Assembly: GCA_038380435.1 (NCBI GenBank)
Contig: JAWZYU010000017.1
Coordinates: forward strand, 25,915,283 to 25,979,282
DNA from: Ryuthela nishihirai
Lineage: Eukaryota > Arthropoda > Arachnida > Araneae > Heptathelidae
Length of the DNA stretch: 64,000 bases
Direction of reading: 5' to 3'
Made by a program: the position numbers and the translations under genes. Shown piece after piece: positions 1 to 9,625 of the stretch. How positions within the stretch are numbered: position 1 is the first letter of the stretch; every line of letters begins with the position of its first letter. The notes below the pieces were generated by a model. The model was not told the origin of the DNA, searched no databases, and saw only the letters and a list, made by a program, of their open reading frames with translations.

Positions 1-373
1 TTTTACCTCTGAGAGGCACTTTTTTGCACACCATGGGCTAAATGGCCAGGTCACAAGGACCCCGAAGGCTCAGAGAAGGTTGGGGGAGTTGACCACTGGA
101 ACAGCTGTTGGGAGACAGATGGTAGTCTCCCGTCAAGGCCATCCAGCGTGTTCTTTAACGTGCACAGGGTATGGCTCTCCCACACACGGGGCCACTGCTT
201 AACGTCCCATCCGACGGACGGCGGCCTTTCCAAGCCCATCGGTGTCCCCTACTGACCGTGGGCAGGGCGGGGAATTTTTGCGGAGATAAATCTGATCGCT
301 GAGCCAGCTGGGACTCGAACCTGCGAGCTACAGATTACGAGCCTGGCGCGCTACCGACTGAGCCATCCCCGCC
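1..373 (-). mobile_element. SINE-A copy, cut by window start
   Basis: Antisense SINE-A running from inside the tail-proximal TTTTACCTCTGAG motif to the tRNA-like head. The B box appears as GGACTCGAACC near position 312. The (AACCC) tail lies outside the window. Positions 374-552 hold AT-rich sequence with no recognisable feature. Confidence 0.9.
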
Positions 374-552
374 ACGAGTTCAGTGAGGATCGCACAATTT
401 GTTTTGGCGAATTATCGCGATTTTTCTCATTTTTCCTTAAATTATGAAAACCAGTGTATATCGTTAGAGATCACTAAATATGGAAACGGTGAAAATTTCA
501 ACGAATGTTCAAGTGATCTGTGTATGGTAGAAATTTCAAATTGAAGTTTGAA

Positions 553-640
553 ACCCAGCCTCTCGGGGTCTCCTACTGAACGAGTGAGGTGAGTTTTGAG
601 GAATTAAATCTCAACCCTGACTCAGATGGGACTCAAACCT
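553..640 (-). mobile_element. SINE-A remnant leading into a minisatellite
   Basis: Diverged antisense fragment matching the part just before the B box, with CTCCTACTGA, a diverged GGAATTTTG block and CTCAACCCTGACTCAG. It closely resembles 3411-3471, an older SINE-A subtype. It runs directly into the 31-bp array whose unit carries the same B-box sequence. Confidence 0.6.
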
Positions 641-952
641 AGTCAGTTTGTGTGAGGTTGGACTCAAACCTAGTCAGTTTGTGTGAGGTTGGACTCAAAC
701 CTAGTCAGTTTGTGTGAGGTTGGACTCAAACCTAGTCAGTTTGTGTGAGGTTGGACTCAAACCTAGTTAGTTTGTGTGAGGTTGGACTCAAACCTAGTCA
801 GTTTGTGTGAGGTTGGACTCAAACCTAGTCAGTTTGTGTGAGGTTGGACTCAAACCTAGTCAGTTTGTGTGAGGTTGGACTCAAACCTAGTCAGTTTGTG
901 TGAGGTTGGACTCAAACCTAGTCAGTTTGTGTGAGGTTGGACTCAAACCTAG
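628..952. repeat. 31-bp minisatellite derived from the SINE-A B box
   Basis: About ten nearly identical 31-bp units containing GACTCAAACCTAGTCAG then TTTGTGTGAGGTTG. The GACTCAAACCTAG part is the antisense B-box segment of SINE-A (GACTCGAACCTGG). One unit has GTTAG for GTCAG, and the last runs into unrelated sequence. No coding role is apparent. Confidence 0.9.
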
Positions 953-1008
953 TTCCATTGTGTACGAAAAAATTTCGAAGTTTAAACTCGCTCATAAGAC
1001 ATCATAAG

Positions 1009-1046
1009 ATGGATGTTGAGAGAATGGATTTTCTCTCAACATCCAT
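1009..1046. repeat. Perfect 16-bp hairpin
   Basis: ATGGATGTTGAGAGAA at 1009-1024 is followed by the 6-nt loop TGGATT and its exact reverse complement at 1031-1046. It abuts the left 30-bp inverted repeat and the end of the mariner fragment, so it may be a rearrangement junction. Confidence 0.8.
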
Positions 1047-1290
1047 TTGGCACTCATCTTTCGGAACTTTAAATGTTGATGAATATTTGTTTCCACATTG
1101 CCAATCGATACACTGACATCTAAATTTATTATCTGAACGATGACGTGTGGGTTTTCCTTTAATGAGTTCACGAACAGCAGCGATTGCACTCTCGTTGACG
1201 GCCTCCTTCAGTCTTCCTGCACGAGGGAAGTCTTCGAAGCCCTGCAGTCCTTCTGGAATTTGCACATCATCCCATAACAGTGTCATGTGA
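1043..1290 (-). pseudogene. mariner-like transposase, N-terminal fragment
   Basis: Reverse-strand translation gives a first frame with NESAIAAVRELIKGKPT. After a frameshift near 1135 comes a second frame with VETNIHQHLKFRKMSAKWM. These match the second helix-turn-helix region of mariner transposases, which recognises the terminal repeats; the usual form is close to GSVHTILHxHLxxRKxSARWVP. The catalytic domain is absent: the fragment ends at the hairpin at 1009-1046. It is non-functional. The family assignment rests on motif recognition only. Confidence 0.6.
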
Positions 1291-1376
1291 ACAGGCATGA
1301 TCCCCATGTTCATGTGATCTTTCGTGTCGTCCCCAACTGCATCTTTATGAAAATGTAAAATCTTCCCCGTCTTTAG

Positions 1377-1800
1377 TACAGTCGCTCAGAAAAGTATCCG
1401 AACGCTATGGTTGATTACAGAATTCAGGAAAAATATCTGGCAACGATTTTTTTTTAGAAATTAGTGATCTGGCAACCTTCGTGTCACGTGATTACAGAAT
1501 TCAGGAAAAATATTTGGAGCGTGTACAGCAACTGTACACGCTCCAGTTTGCTGTGAACGGTAACTGCACACGCTCAATATTTCCGTGAGTGAGCCCACAC
1601 GATCTAGTATCAAAATAATATGACCACCTACAGTCGCTCAATAAAGTATCCGAACACTATGGTTGATTACAGAATTCAGAAAGAAATCTGGCAACGATTT
1701 TTTTAGAAATTAGTGATCTGCCAACCTTCGTGTCACGTGACACGAAGGTTACCAGATCACTAATTTCTAAAAAAAACGTTTCCAGATGTTTTTTATGAAT
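1377..1800. mobile_element. Composite fold-back MITE (Tc1/mariner-type ends)
   Basis: Begins with TACAGTCGCTCAGAAAAG, a TA followed by a Tc1/mariner-like terminal repeat. A second terminal repeat lies at about 1631. Between them is a hairpin-rich core: GGAGCGTGTACAG beside CTGTACACGCTCC, a TTTGCTGTGAACGGTAAC linker, and GATCTAGTATCAAAATAATA. The same order recurs, in either orientation, at 41.0, 45.3 and 54.3 kb. The right end near 1800 is eroded. No coding capacity. Confidence 0.8.
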
Positions 1801-1821
1801 TGGATGGAGATGTCCAATGAT

Positions 1822-1970
1822 GAATATCCTTGATGGGAGGCTACCAACTGTCTCCCAACAGCTGGTCTAGTGGGTCCCCACCCCAAATCTTTTCTGAGTC
1901 CTAGGGATCCTTGTGACCTGGCCATTTAGCCCATTGTAGGCTAAAACGTTCCGTTCAGAGCCGACCCAAT
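1822..1970 (+). mobile_element. SINE-A 3' fragment
   Basis: Sense-strand tail half: CTTGATGGGAGGCTACCAAC, CTCCCAACAGCTG, GTGACCTGGCCATTTAGCCC and a decayed CGACCCAATCC tail. The head and central body are missing. Positions 1971-2252 hold nothing recognisable apart from the right 30-bp inverted repeat. Confidence 0.8.
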
Positions 1971-2252
1971 CCTTATTGAGATGGCAGGAGTCTGTTCCTA
2001 ATCAAATAGCCGTCGACAATATTCTACAACCAAGGCAAACCTCCGGTTGAGAGATTGTTATGTTAGTGAGTGCATGAGCACCCGGATCACTCTATGATCT
2101 AATTATGTTCCTTTCAGTATTTGGAACGCGCCGATTTAATTGACGATTAATTGACAATTTAAGTGACGAGCAGGAATGAAAATGATGTCTTATGAGCGAG
2201 TTTAAACTTCGTACAGGCACGTTGAAGGACCGAATACGAACTCTAAAACTTT

Positions 2253-2473
2253 CTTGTCGTATAAAATAAAAATAAAAATAAATACCCCCTCAAGCAGTTG
2301 CTTGCCACAGAGGTCTGACAGGAGCCTGTCAGTTTATATGCCAAAGTAGAAGATCTGAGAGGATGGCAGGACCTCAGCAGAAAACAACACGAACATCCAT
2401 GCCTTACCGGGGCTCGAACCCAGGTCCCGTTGAACAGTAGCCAAGCGCGCTAACCACTCGGCCACGGGTCGCA
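2253..2473 (-). mobile_element. SINE-B copy (tRNA-derived, ATTT tail)
   Basis: On the reverse strand a tRNA-like head carries A box TGGCCGAGTGG and B box GGTTCGAGCCC. The body follows, with GCTGAGGTCCTGCCATCCTC, GACAGGCTCCTGTCAGACC and CAAGCAACTGCTTGAGGGGG, then a TATTTATTTTTATTTT tail. The head resembles tRNA-Ser but lacks a clear long variable arm. Related copies lie at 52.9, 59.6, 59.7 and 63.9 kb. Confidence 0.8.
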
Positions 2474-2934
2474 AAAAAGAGTTTTTTCCACTTCGACGTT
2501 GGGCGATTCAAGTGAAGGGACCATTCTAGGCACGTATTGCCAATGAGTACTCTTCTTTAAATCGGAATGCAATGCTATTGACGCTCTTATTCACAATGCG
2601 AGATGGGTTTTGGTTAAGATATTCCTCCTCGTTTCAACTCGGTACGTTATATGCCTTCATCGGGCGTCAATGTGGGTTGCATTGAACACAGCGAGTCCCT
2701 CTCTTAAACACTTTTGCTCCCCAATTCTTCTCCTCTTTTTAGCGTTTCGGTTCCGATGCAAAACTTAATTTTTTTCTCTGAAATATTTTTTTCCTCTTCT
2801 TTGTTGAAAAAAGGCTGAACACCATTTCCCTCTGAAGATTTACTTTGCACTAACTCTTTCGCAATTTCGCAACTGCTCAGTTTTTTTCTTGAAAGTGAAA
2901 ATTGGAAATTTAGCTGAAAATAAAACAATACAAA
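2474..2934. other. Unannotated AT-rich interval
   Basis: No repeat family, conserved reading frame or RNA feature is recognised. Short reading frames here have no family resemblance. Confidence 0.5.
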
Positions 2935-3471
2935 GGGTTGGGTTTTTATACCTCTGAAGGGGAATATTTTCGTACACAATGGGCTAAATGTCCAGGTCAC
3001 AAGGACCCCGAGAAGGATGGGGGAAGGGGACCCACTGGAAAGTCACAAGGACCCCGAGAAGGATGGGGGAAGGGGACCCACTGGAAAGTCACAAGGACCC
3101 CGAGAAGGATGGGGGAAGGGGACCCACTGGAAAGTCACAAGGACCCCGAGAAGGATGGGGGAAGGCGACCCACTGGAAAGTCACAAGGACCCCGAGAAGG
3201 ATGGGGGAAGGGGACCCACTGGAAAGTCACAAGGACCCCGAGAAGGATGGGGGAAGGGGACCCACTGGATAACAGTCAGGAGACAGATGGTAGCCACCTG
3301 TTAAGGCCATCCAGCGTGTTCTTTAAGGTGCACAAGGTATGGGCTTTCCGCACACAGATGCACGGATTAACGTCTCATCAGATGGACGACTGTTTTTCCC
3401 GGCCCCTCTGTGTCACCTACTGACCGAGTGCGGGGAATTTTGAGGAATTCAATCTCAACCCTGACTCAGGT
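2935..3471 (-). mobile_element. Older SINE-A copy expanded by internal tandem repeat
   Basis: Antisense copy opening with GGGTTGGGTTTTTATACCTC. Its CAAGGACCCCGAGAAGGATG to CCACTGGAAAG segment has been amplified six-fold. The rest of the body continues to CTGACTCAGGTGG, where the head is missing. It is more diverged than most copies, and the next SINE-A abuts it directly at 3472. Confidence 0.85.
3001..3276. repeat. 46-bp minisatellite grown inside a SINE-A body
   Basis: Six units start at 3001, 3047, 3093, 3139, 3185 and 3231. Each contains AAGGACCCCGAGAAGG, ATGGGGGAAGGGGACCC and ACTGGAAAGTCAC. The sequence is SINE-A body with the join AAAGTCAC linking one unit to the next. Units are almost identical, suggesting recent expansion. 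Open frames across it only reflect the absence of stops in the unit. Confidence 0.95.
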
Positions 3472-3842
3472 GGGTTGGGTTGTTTTACCTCTGAGCGGCA
3501 CTTTTTTGCACACCATGGGCTAAATGGCCAGGTCACATGGACCCCAAAGGCTCAGAGAAGGTTGGGGGAGGAGACCCACTGGAACAGCTGTTGGGAGACA
3601 GATGGTAGCCTCCCGTCAAGGTCATCCAGCGTGTTCTTTAACGTGCACAGGGTATGGCTCTCCCGCACACGGAGCCACGGCTTAACGTCCCATCCGACGG
3701 ACGGCGGCCTTTCCAAGCCCATCGGTGTCCCCTACTGACCGTGGGCAGGGCGGGGGAATTTTGCGGAGAGACTCAGGTGGGATTCGAACCTAGAAACTGC
3801 AGGTTAAGAGCGTGGCGGCTATCGACTGACCAACCCCGCCCC
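3472..3842 (-). mobile_element. SINE-A copy
   Basis: Near full length in antisense, from the GGGTTGGGTTG tail to the CCCCGCCCC head edge. The head is worn (GATTCGAACC for the B box and an altered anticodon arm). It was placed in tandem after the expanded copy. Confidence 0.9.
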
Positions 3843-3849
3843 AAAAATG

Positions 3850-4790
3850 CGAACACTAGTCCAGTTAGAATTAGAAAATACCATGACTACTAATAGAAAT
3901 ACTGCTACAAATAGAAAATGCAACTACTAGTTAGGTTAGAAGTTGAAAATGCCCTGACGTACCCAGCTAGAAACAGAAAATGCAATGCTAGTTTTTTTTA
4001 TAAGAAACAACTGAAAGGTCGAATCTAACTAGGCAACTAGAAGTAAACAATTCAATGAATAGTCCATCTAGAAATAGAAAATACAACGACTACTAAGTCT
4101 AGAAGTGCAAAAATGAAATGGGTTACCCCAGCTAGAAATAGAAAATACATCTCCGCAAAATTCCCCGCTCTGCCCACGGTCAGTAGGGGACACCGATGGG
4201 CTTGGAAAGGCCGCCGTCCGTCGGATGGGACGTTAAGCCGTGGCCCCGTGTGCGGGAGAGCCATACCCTGTGCACGTTAAAGAACAGGCTGGATGGACTT
4301 GACGGGAGGCTACCATCTGTCACCCAACAGCTATTCCAGTGGGTCCCCTCCCCCAACCTTCTCTGAGCCTTTGGGGTCCATGTGACCTGGCCATTTAGCC
4401 CATGGTGTGCAAAAAAGTACCGCTCAGAGGTAAAACAACCCAACCCAAAATAGAAAATACGACGACTAATCCAAATAGAAATGGAAAATGCAGTGTCGAG
4501 TCAAACTAGAGGTATAAAATGAAAGGTCGAGTCCAGACAGAAATTGCAATGTCGAGTGCAAATAGAAATGCGAAATTCAATGTCCAGGTACAGATAGAAA
4601 TTGAAATGTCGAGCCCAGCTACAAATAGAAAATGCAATGACTGCTCTAGTGAGAAACAGAAAATGAAACGTTGAGAGGAGCTAGAAATGGAAAATGAAAA
4701 GTCATTCGAGCTACAGATAGAAACTGAAAAGTCGAATAACAGCTAGAACTAAAAAAATAAAATATCGACTCCATCAAGAAGAAGACGGAA
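3850..4790. repeat. Degenerate minisatellite, about 30-bp unit
   Basis: Irregular repeats built on CTAGAAATAGAAAATGCAATG plus a short variable spacer such as TCGAGTCCA. They are interrupted by the SINE-A at 4149-4447, whose target duplication is itself array sequence. Unit lengths vary widely, so the array is old. Confidence 0.75.
4149..4447 (+). mobile_element. 5'-truncated SINE-A with 13-bp target duplication
   Basis: Starts at CTCCGCAAAATTCC, lacking the tRNA head, and ends in AACAACCCAACCC. AAATAGAAAATAC flanks both sides (4136-4148 and 4448-4460). Truncation at the 5' end with an intact tail and target duplication is the signature of target-primed reverse transcription by a LINE enzyme. 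Confidence 0.93.
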
Positions 4791-5004
4791 ATGAATTTCA
4801 AGTCCACCTGAAATTAACAGATTATATATGTTAGATATTTGAGTACAAATCCAAAATTTCTGACTCTTTCGCTCATTAGGTGTCAGCCGTAAATCACGTA
4901 TTATTTTAAATGAAGTGAGAGGGATTATTTTTTGTGTTTAACGTGTTAGTGATTTTGTTAATGTCGATTTGCCCTCTCTTCTTTGAAGTGAACACGAATT
5001 CAGT

Positions 5005-5391
5005 GGGGGCGGGGCTGGCTCAGTCGGTAGCGCGCCAGGCGCGTAATCTGTAGTTCCCAGGTTCGAGTCCCAGCTGGGTCAGCGTTGAGATTTATCTCCG
5101 CAAAATTCCACGCCCTGCCCACGGTCAGTAGGGGACACCGATGGGCTTGGAAAGACCGCAGTCCGTCGGATGGGACGTTAAGCCGTGGCCCCGTGTGCGG
5201 GAGAGCCATACCCTGTGCACATTAAAGAACACGCTGGATGGCCTTGACGGGAGGCTACCATCTGTCTCCCAACAGCTGTTCCAGTGGGTCCCCTCCCCCA
5301 ACCTTCTCTGAGCCTTCGGGGTCCATGTGACCTGGCGATTTAGCCCATGGTGTGCAAAAAAGTGCCGCTCAGAGGTAAAACAACCCAACCC
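5005..5391 (+). mobile_element. SINE-A copy, full length
   Basis: Head GGCTGGCTCAGTCGGTAGCG keeps A box TGGCTCAGTCGG and B box GGTTCGAGTCC. The whole body and the AACAACCCAACCC tail are present. The anticodon arm reads GGCGCGTAATCTG, one base from the usual GGCTCGTAATCTG. No clear target duplication. Confidence 0.93.
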
Positions 5392-5716
5392 TCTCCTGAC
5401 AATTAAAAGTGAACTATGAAAAGAATATTGATTGTGACGAATATACTGTATTACTGAACGTCTTGGGATATTTTTATATTATGTAAATGGGAAATCACAT
5501 TCTATATTCTATCTAACTTCGAAAACGCTTTTTTCCCCACAGAAAATGTTGTAGGAACTAAATTATAGATCTCAATTAAATTTATCTAACTCGCGATTTT
5601 ATTCAATATTTCTTAATATTAAAACAGTTATTGAAGCTAAAATATGTAAATTGCAGCGGACGCTGCTCTTAGCCAGTCTTACACACTATTTTAAAATCGG
5701 TGGAAATTAAGGATTT
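5392..5716. other. AT-rich interval with a dispersed-repeat scrap
   Basis: Positions about 5545-5640 (AGATCTCAATTAAATTTATC, then CGCGATTTT) resemble a dispersed unclassified repeat also seen at 27.5, 28.2 and 46.0 kb. Nothing else is recognised. Confidence 0.4.
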
Positions 5717-6096
5717 GGGTTGCTTTACCTCTGAGCGTCACTTTTTTGCACACCATGGGCTAAATGGCCAGGTCACATGGACCCCGAAAGCTCAGAGAAG
5801 TTGGGGAAGGAAACCCACTGGAACAGCTGTTGGGAGACAGATGGTAGCCTCCCGTCAAGTCCATCCAGCGTGTTCTTTAGCGTGCACAGGGTATGGCTCT
5901 CCAGCACACAGGGCCACGGCTTAACGTCCCATCCGACGGACGGCGGCCTTTCCAAGTCCATCGGTGTCCCCTACTGACCGTGGGCACGGCGGGGAATTTT
6001 GCGGAGATAAATCTCAACGCTGACCCAGCTGGGACTCGAACCTGGGAACTGCAGATTACGAGCCTGGCGCGCTACCGACTGAGCCGCCCCCGCTCC
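5717..6096 (-). mobile_element. SINE-A copy
   Basis: Full-length antisense copy with tail GGGTTGCTTTACCTC and head ending GCCGCCCCCGCTCC. GGAAATTAAGG before and GGAAATTAGGG after are a possible target duplication with one mismatch. Positions 6097-6377 hold AT-rich sequence only. Confidence 0.92.
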
Positions 6097-6377
6097 CTAG
6101 GAAATTAGGGAAATAGTACTTAAACGTCTAAAATTCCATTAAAATTTTTTTTTGCATCTTACGAAATAAATACGTCCGATTAGCATTATTACTGTTGAAT
6201 ATTTCATATTATACCATTAAAATCTCTTCCTTCATTTCCATTAGGTTACTTCTTTTCCTGATACTTGTAAAAATAAATTATTTTATTAAAAAAAACTGTG
6301 TTACGTAACAGCGCACTACCGCTTTAAGGTCTAGGGGCGCGAAAGCTGTAAATCAGACCCTGATTACTTATAAAAAT

Positions 6378-6763
6378 GGGGCGGGGGTGGCTCAGTCGGT
6401 AGCGCGCCAGGCTCGTAATCTGTAGTTCCCAGGTTCGAGTCCCAGCTGGGTCAGCGTTGAGATTTATCTGCGCAAAATTCCCCGCCCTGCCCACGGTCAG
6501 TAGGGGACACCGATGGGCTTGGAAAGGCCGCCGTCCGTCGGATGGGACGTTAAGCCGTGGCCTCGTGTGCGGGAGAGCCATACCCTGTGCACGTTAAAGA
6601 ACACGCTGGATGGCCTTGACGGGAGGCTACCATCCGTCTCCCAACAGCTGTTCCAGTGGGTCCCCTCCCCCAACCTTCTCTGAGCCTTCGGGTCCATGTG
6701 ACCTGGCCATTTAGCCCATGGTGTGCAAAAAAGTGCCGCTCAGAGGTAAAACAACCCAACCCA
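6378..6763 (+). mobile_element. SINE-A copy, representative full length
   Basis: Complete copy: GGGGCGGGGGTGGCTCAG head, full body, CAACCCAACCCA tail. The flanks ACTTATAAAAAT (6366-6377) and ACTTATAATAAT (6764-6775) are a 12-bp target duplication with one mismatch. The sense strand has no run of four T residues, so a Pol III transcript could cross the element. Confidence 0.94.
6388..6442 (+). promoter_or_regulatory. Internal Pol III promoter of SINE-A (A and B boxes)
   Basis: A box TGGCTCAGTCGG lies at 6388-6399 and B box GGTTCGAGTCC at 6432-6442. Both fit the tRNA-type consensus (TRGYNNARNNGG and GGTTCRANTCC). Spacing is normal for a tRNA. The same boxes occur in most full-length copies; whether any copy is transcribed cannot be seen here. 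Confidence 0.8.
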
Positions 6764-6834
6764 ACTTATAATAATATTGAAGATAATTGCACCTGAGCGG
6801 CAACAACTAGACAATTCTTGTTGCATCTCAGTAA

Positions 6835-7840
6835 TTGCGTTTCACAGGAAACCATAAGAACTGTTTTGCTCCTTTAACAGGAAACCACAAGAACTGTTTT
6901 GCTACATTTCAGAGAAAACTACAAGAATTGTTTGCTACATTTCAGAGAAAACTACAAGAATTGTTTGCTACATTTCAGAGAAAACTACAAGAATTGTTTT
7001 GCTACATTTCAGAGAAAACTACAAGAATTGTTTTGCTACATTTTACGGAAACCTCGAAAACAGTTTTGTTACATTTAAGTGGAGACCATAAGAACAATTT
7101 TGCGACATTTCGCAGGAAACCAGAAGAACCGATTGCTACATTTCGGAGGATTTTGCTATATTTTTCGGAAAGCACAAAAACTGAATTGTTGCATTTAACA
7201 GGAAACTATAAGAACTGTTTTGCTCCATTTAACAGGAAACCACAAGAACTCTTTAGCTACATTTCAGAGGAAACTACAAGAACTGCTTTGCTATATTTTT
7301 CGGAAACCACAAAAACTGTATTGTTACATTTAACGGGAAAACCATAAGAACAGTGTTGCAACATTTCGCAGGAAACCACAAGAACTGATTTCCAACAAAT
7401 TTTTCGGGTTGGGTTGTTTTACCTCTGAACGGCACTTTTTTGTACACCATGGGCTAAATGGCCAGGTCACATGGACCCCAAAGGCTCAGAGAAGGTTGGG
7501 GGAGAGGACCCAGTGGAACAGCTGTTGGGAGGCAGATGGTAGCCTCCCGTCAAGGCCATCCAGCGTGTTCTTTAACGTGCACAGGGTATGGCTCTCCTGC
7601 ACACGGGGCCACGGCTTAACGTCCCATCCGACGGACGGCGGCCTTTCCAAGCCCATCGGTGTCGCCTACTGACCGTGGGCAGGGAATTTTGCGGAGATAA
7701 ATCTCAACGCTGACCCAGCTGGGACTCGAACCTGGGAACTACAGATTACGAGCCTGGCGCGCTACCGACTAAGCCACCCCCGCCCCCACACACACATTTT
7801 TCGGACATTACAAGAACAGTTTTACTATATTTCACAGGAT
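6835..7840. repeat. Degenerate 33-36 bp tandem array split by a SINE
   Basis: Units resemble CTACATTTCAGAGAAAACTA then CAAGAATTGTTTTG. Four near-perfect units lie at about 6900-7030, with older, diverged units on both sides. The array resumes after the SINE-A at 7408-7792 with CGGACATTACAAGAACAG. The 170-codon frame across it is a product of the repeat. Confidence 0.88.
7408..7792 (-). mobile_element. SINE-A inserted in the tandem array
   Basis: Full-length antisense copy. CAAATTTTTCGG (7396-7407) and CACATTTTTCGG (7793-7804) are a 12-bp target duplication with one mismatch. The body is near the family consensus apart from a short deletion after GTGGGCAGGG. Confidence 0.93.
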
Positions 7841-8235
7841 GTAATTCCTTTGATATGTTTTATCATGACAAAGTTCTTATAAACTAATTCTTTTTCTTTC
7901 ATGTTCTTTTCACGGGATTCTGAGATTTCGAAATTTTAAATTTATTACTTTAAATAATTTTTAATTTTTACTTTTTGAAATGATGTTAAAAATATATACA
8001 TTGTTTGCATTCTTGTTCCTTTGGTTATAAATTAATTTCATCGAAATGCAAACATTTTTTTTCTATAAACAAAAATTCGTGTCTGAAAGGATTAAGATAA
8101 ATGTACCATAAATATTAATATAATTATTATAATATTAACATAAATATTAACATAAGATAAATAATATGTAATAGTGGGTAACACCGACCATTTTAACACG
8201 CTTTTTATAGAGATACAAAGGCATTAGCTTGATGA
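7841..8235. other. AT-rich interval without features
   Basis: Very AT-rich, with short ATATTAATATAATTATTAT runs around 8110-8170. No gene, RNA or known repeat is recognised. Confidence 0.5.
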
Positions 8236-9175
8236 CCCAACCCAAAGTGTATGGTCTTTAAGAACAAGAATAAAAAACTGAATTATAACGAAATAAATAT
8301 TTTGATGAATGATCAAAAGATTGAAATATGTGAATATATAAAATTTCTTGGACTCTGGGTAGATGCTAATTTAACTTGGAATTATCATATTAACCAGCTA
8401 AGAGCTACTATTTCAAAAAATATTGGATCGATTGGGAGGATTAAAAAATATGTAAACCAACAAACTTTGATAAATTTATATTATGCATTAGTGTACCCAC
8501 ATTTAATATATGGAATTAGTGTTTGGGGAGATACTAGTTCAGCCAATTTGAATAGTTTATTTTGTCTGCAAAAGAAAATTATGAGATATATTCTAAGATT
8601 AAATTTCAGAAATCCGGTACAACACTTGATGGCAGAAAATGGAATACTAAATATATATAATATTTACAAGTATGTTATGGGGAATTTTGTATACAGAGTG
8701 AAGAATAAAATGACAGAGTACTCGGAACTTTACTGCTGCTTCGAAAGAACAAAGACTTTCAGTTATGATACTCGACTTAAGAACAAGATCATGTTGCCCC
8801 TTTATAAGAAATCTATAGGCCAGAGATCAATACGGTACATTGGCATTAAGATTTGGAATGACGAGATACCAGAGCATTGCATATACCTGCTGCAATGGAA
8901 CAATATAGAACTTTTAAATTTAAATATAAACTACACTTATTATCAAGTCAATGATAGAGTCAGACCACAAAAATTCATGTGCTCAAAAAAATATATAAAT
9001 GTATAAATTAAGGTCACCTGCATTGTTTTAAATTTAAGTGTATTTCAGGAAACATTTATTCAAAAGCTACCGCTTATTATGTTCTCCTTTTTCACCTGTC
9101 TGTGAACTTGTCTGTGTTTTATCTACCAATATATGTATGTTTAGGTGAAATAAACTTCAATTCAATTCAATTCAC
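8236..9175 (+). pseudogene. 5'-truncated LINE: reverse transcriptase C-terminus and 3' end
   Basis: An uninterrupted frame of 251 codons (8251-9006) matches the thumb and C-terminal part of non-LTR retrotransposon ORF2. Residues 31-45 contain FLGLWVDANLTW, followed about 50 residues later by ALVYPHLIYGISVWG; both are typical of the CR1/L2/Jockey group. The fingers, palm and endonuclease are missing, so it cannot retropose. Downstream is a 3' UTR ending in GTGAAATAAACTTCAATTCA and (ATTCA) repeats, the kind of short tail common in CR1-like elements. Absence of stops suggests a recent insertion. The CR1 placement is inference. Confidence 0.8.
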
Positions 9176-9237
9176 TCCAAAGGTGCAGAAACAACCCACG
9201 CAAAAGCATATTTGATTTCATTTGTCTTCTGAAGCAT

Positions 9238-9625
9238 GGGGCGGGGGTGGCTCAGTCGGTAGCGCGCCAGGCTCGTAATCTGTAGTTCCCAGGTTCGAGT
9301 CCCAGCTGGGTCAGCGTTGAGATTTATCTCCGCAAAAATTCCCCGCCCTGCCCACGGTCAATAGGGGACACCGATGGGCTTGGAAAGGGCGCCGTCCGTC
9401 GGATGGGACGTTAAGCCGTGGTCCCGTGTACGGGAGAGTCATACCCTGTGCACGTTAAAGAACACGCTGGATGGCCTTGACGGGGGGCTACCATCTGTCT
9501 CCCAACAGCTGTTCCAGTGGGTCCCCTCCCCCAACCTTCTCTGAACCTTCGGAGTCTATGTGACCTGGCCATTTAGCCCAGGAAGTGTGCAAAAAAGTGC
9601 CGCTCAGAGGTAAAACAACCCATCC
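9238..9625 (+). mobile_element. SINE-A copy, full length
   Basis: Starts GGGGCGGGGGTGGCTCAGTC with intact A and B boxes and ends AAAACAACCCATCCC. A small insertion (CCCAGGAAGTGTGC) near the tail is private to this copy. No clear target duplication. Confidence 0.93.

Larger units (their letters stand above)
976..2211. repeat. Inverted 30-bp repeats enclosing 1.2 kb
   Basis: Positions 976-1005 are the exact reverse complement of 2182-2211 (core TTTAAACTCGCTCATAAGAC). The enclosed DNA holds a hairpin, a mariner N-terminal fragment, a composite MITE and a SINE-A fragment. These may be terminal or subterminal repeats of a decayed DNA transposon, but I see no clear target duplication. Confidence 0.6.

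Noticed and set aside
628..952. CRISPR-like array
   Set aside because: Units are contiguous 31-bp tandem repeats without unique spacers, in eukaryotic repeat-rich DNA.
2938..3423. 161-codon frame with repeated GPREGWGKGTHWKV-type peptides
   Set aside because: Produced by the 46-bp minisatellite within a SINE-A; the unit has no stop codons.
3475..3738. Recurring 87-codon frame beginning MGCFTSERHFFAHHGLNGQV, found in many places, and a 69-codon partner beginning MALPHTGPRLNVPSDGRRPF
   Set aside because: Both are antisense readings of SINE-A and appear wherever a well-preserved copy occurs. Copies differ by random indels without sparing the frame.
5392..5716. Telomere-like signal from the GGGTTGGGTTG tails
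   Set aside because: These are short SINE tails of one to three units, always attached to SINE bodies, not telomeric arrays.
6388..6460. Genuine tRNA gene at SINE heads (Met or Thr)
   Set aside because: A and B boxes are good, but acceptor-stem pairing is poor, the sequence runs into the SINE body, and identical heads recur dozens of times.
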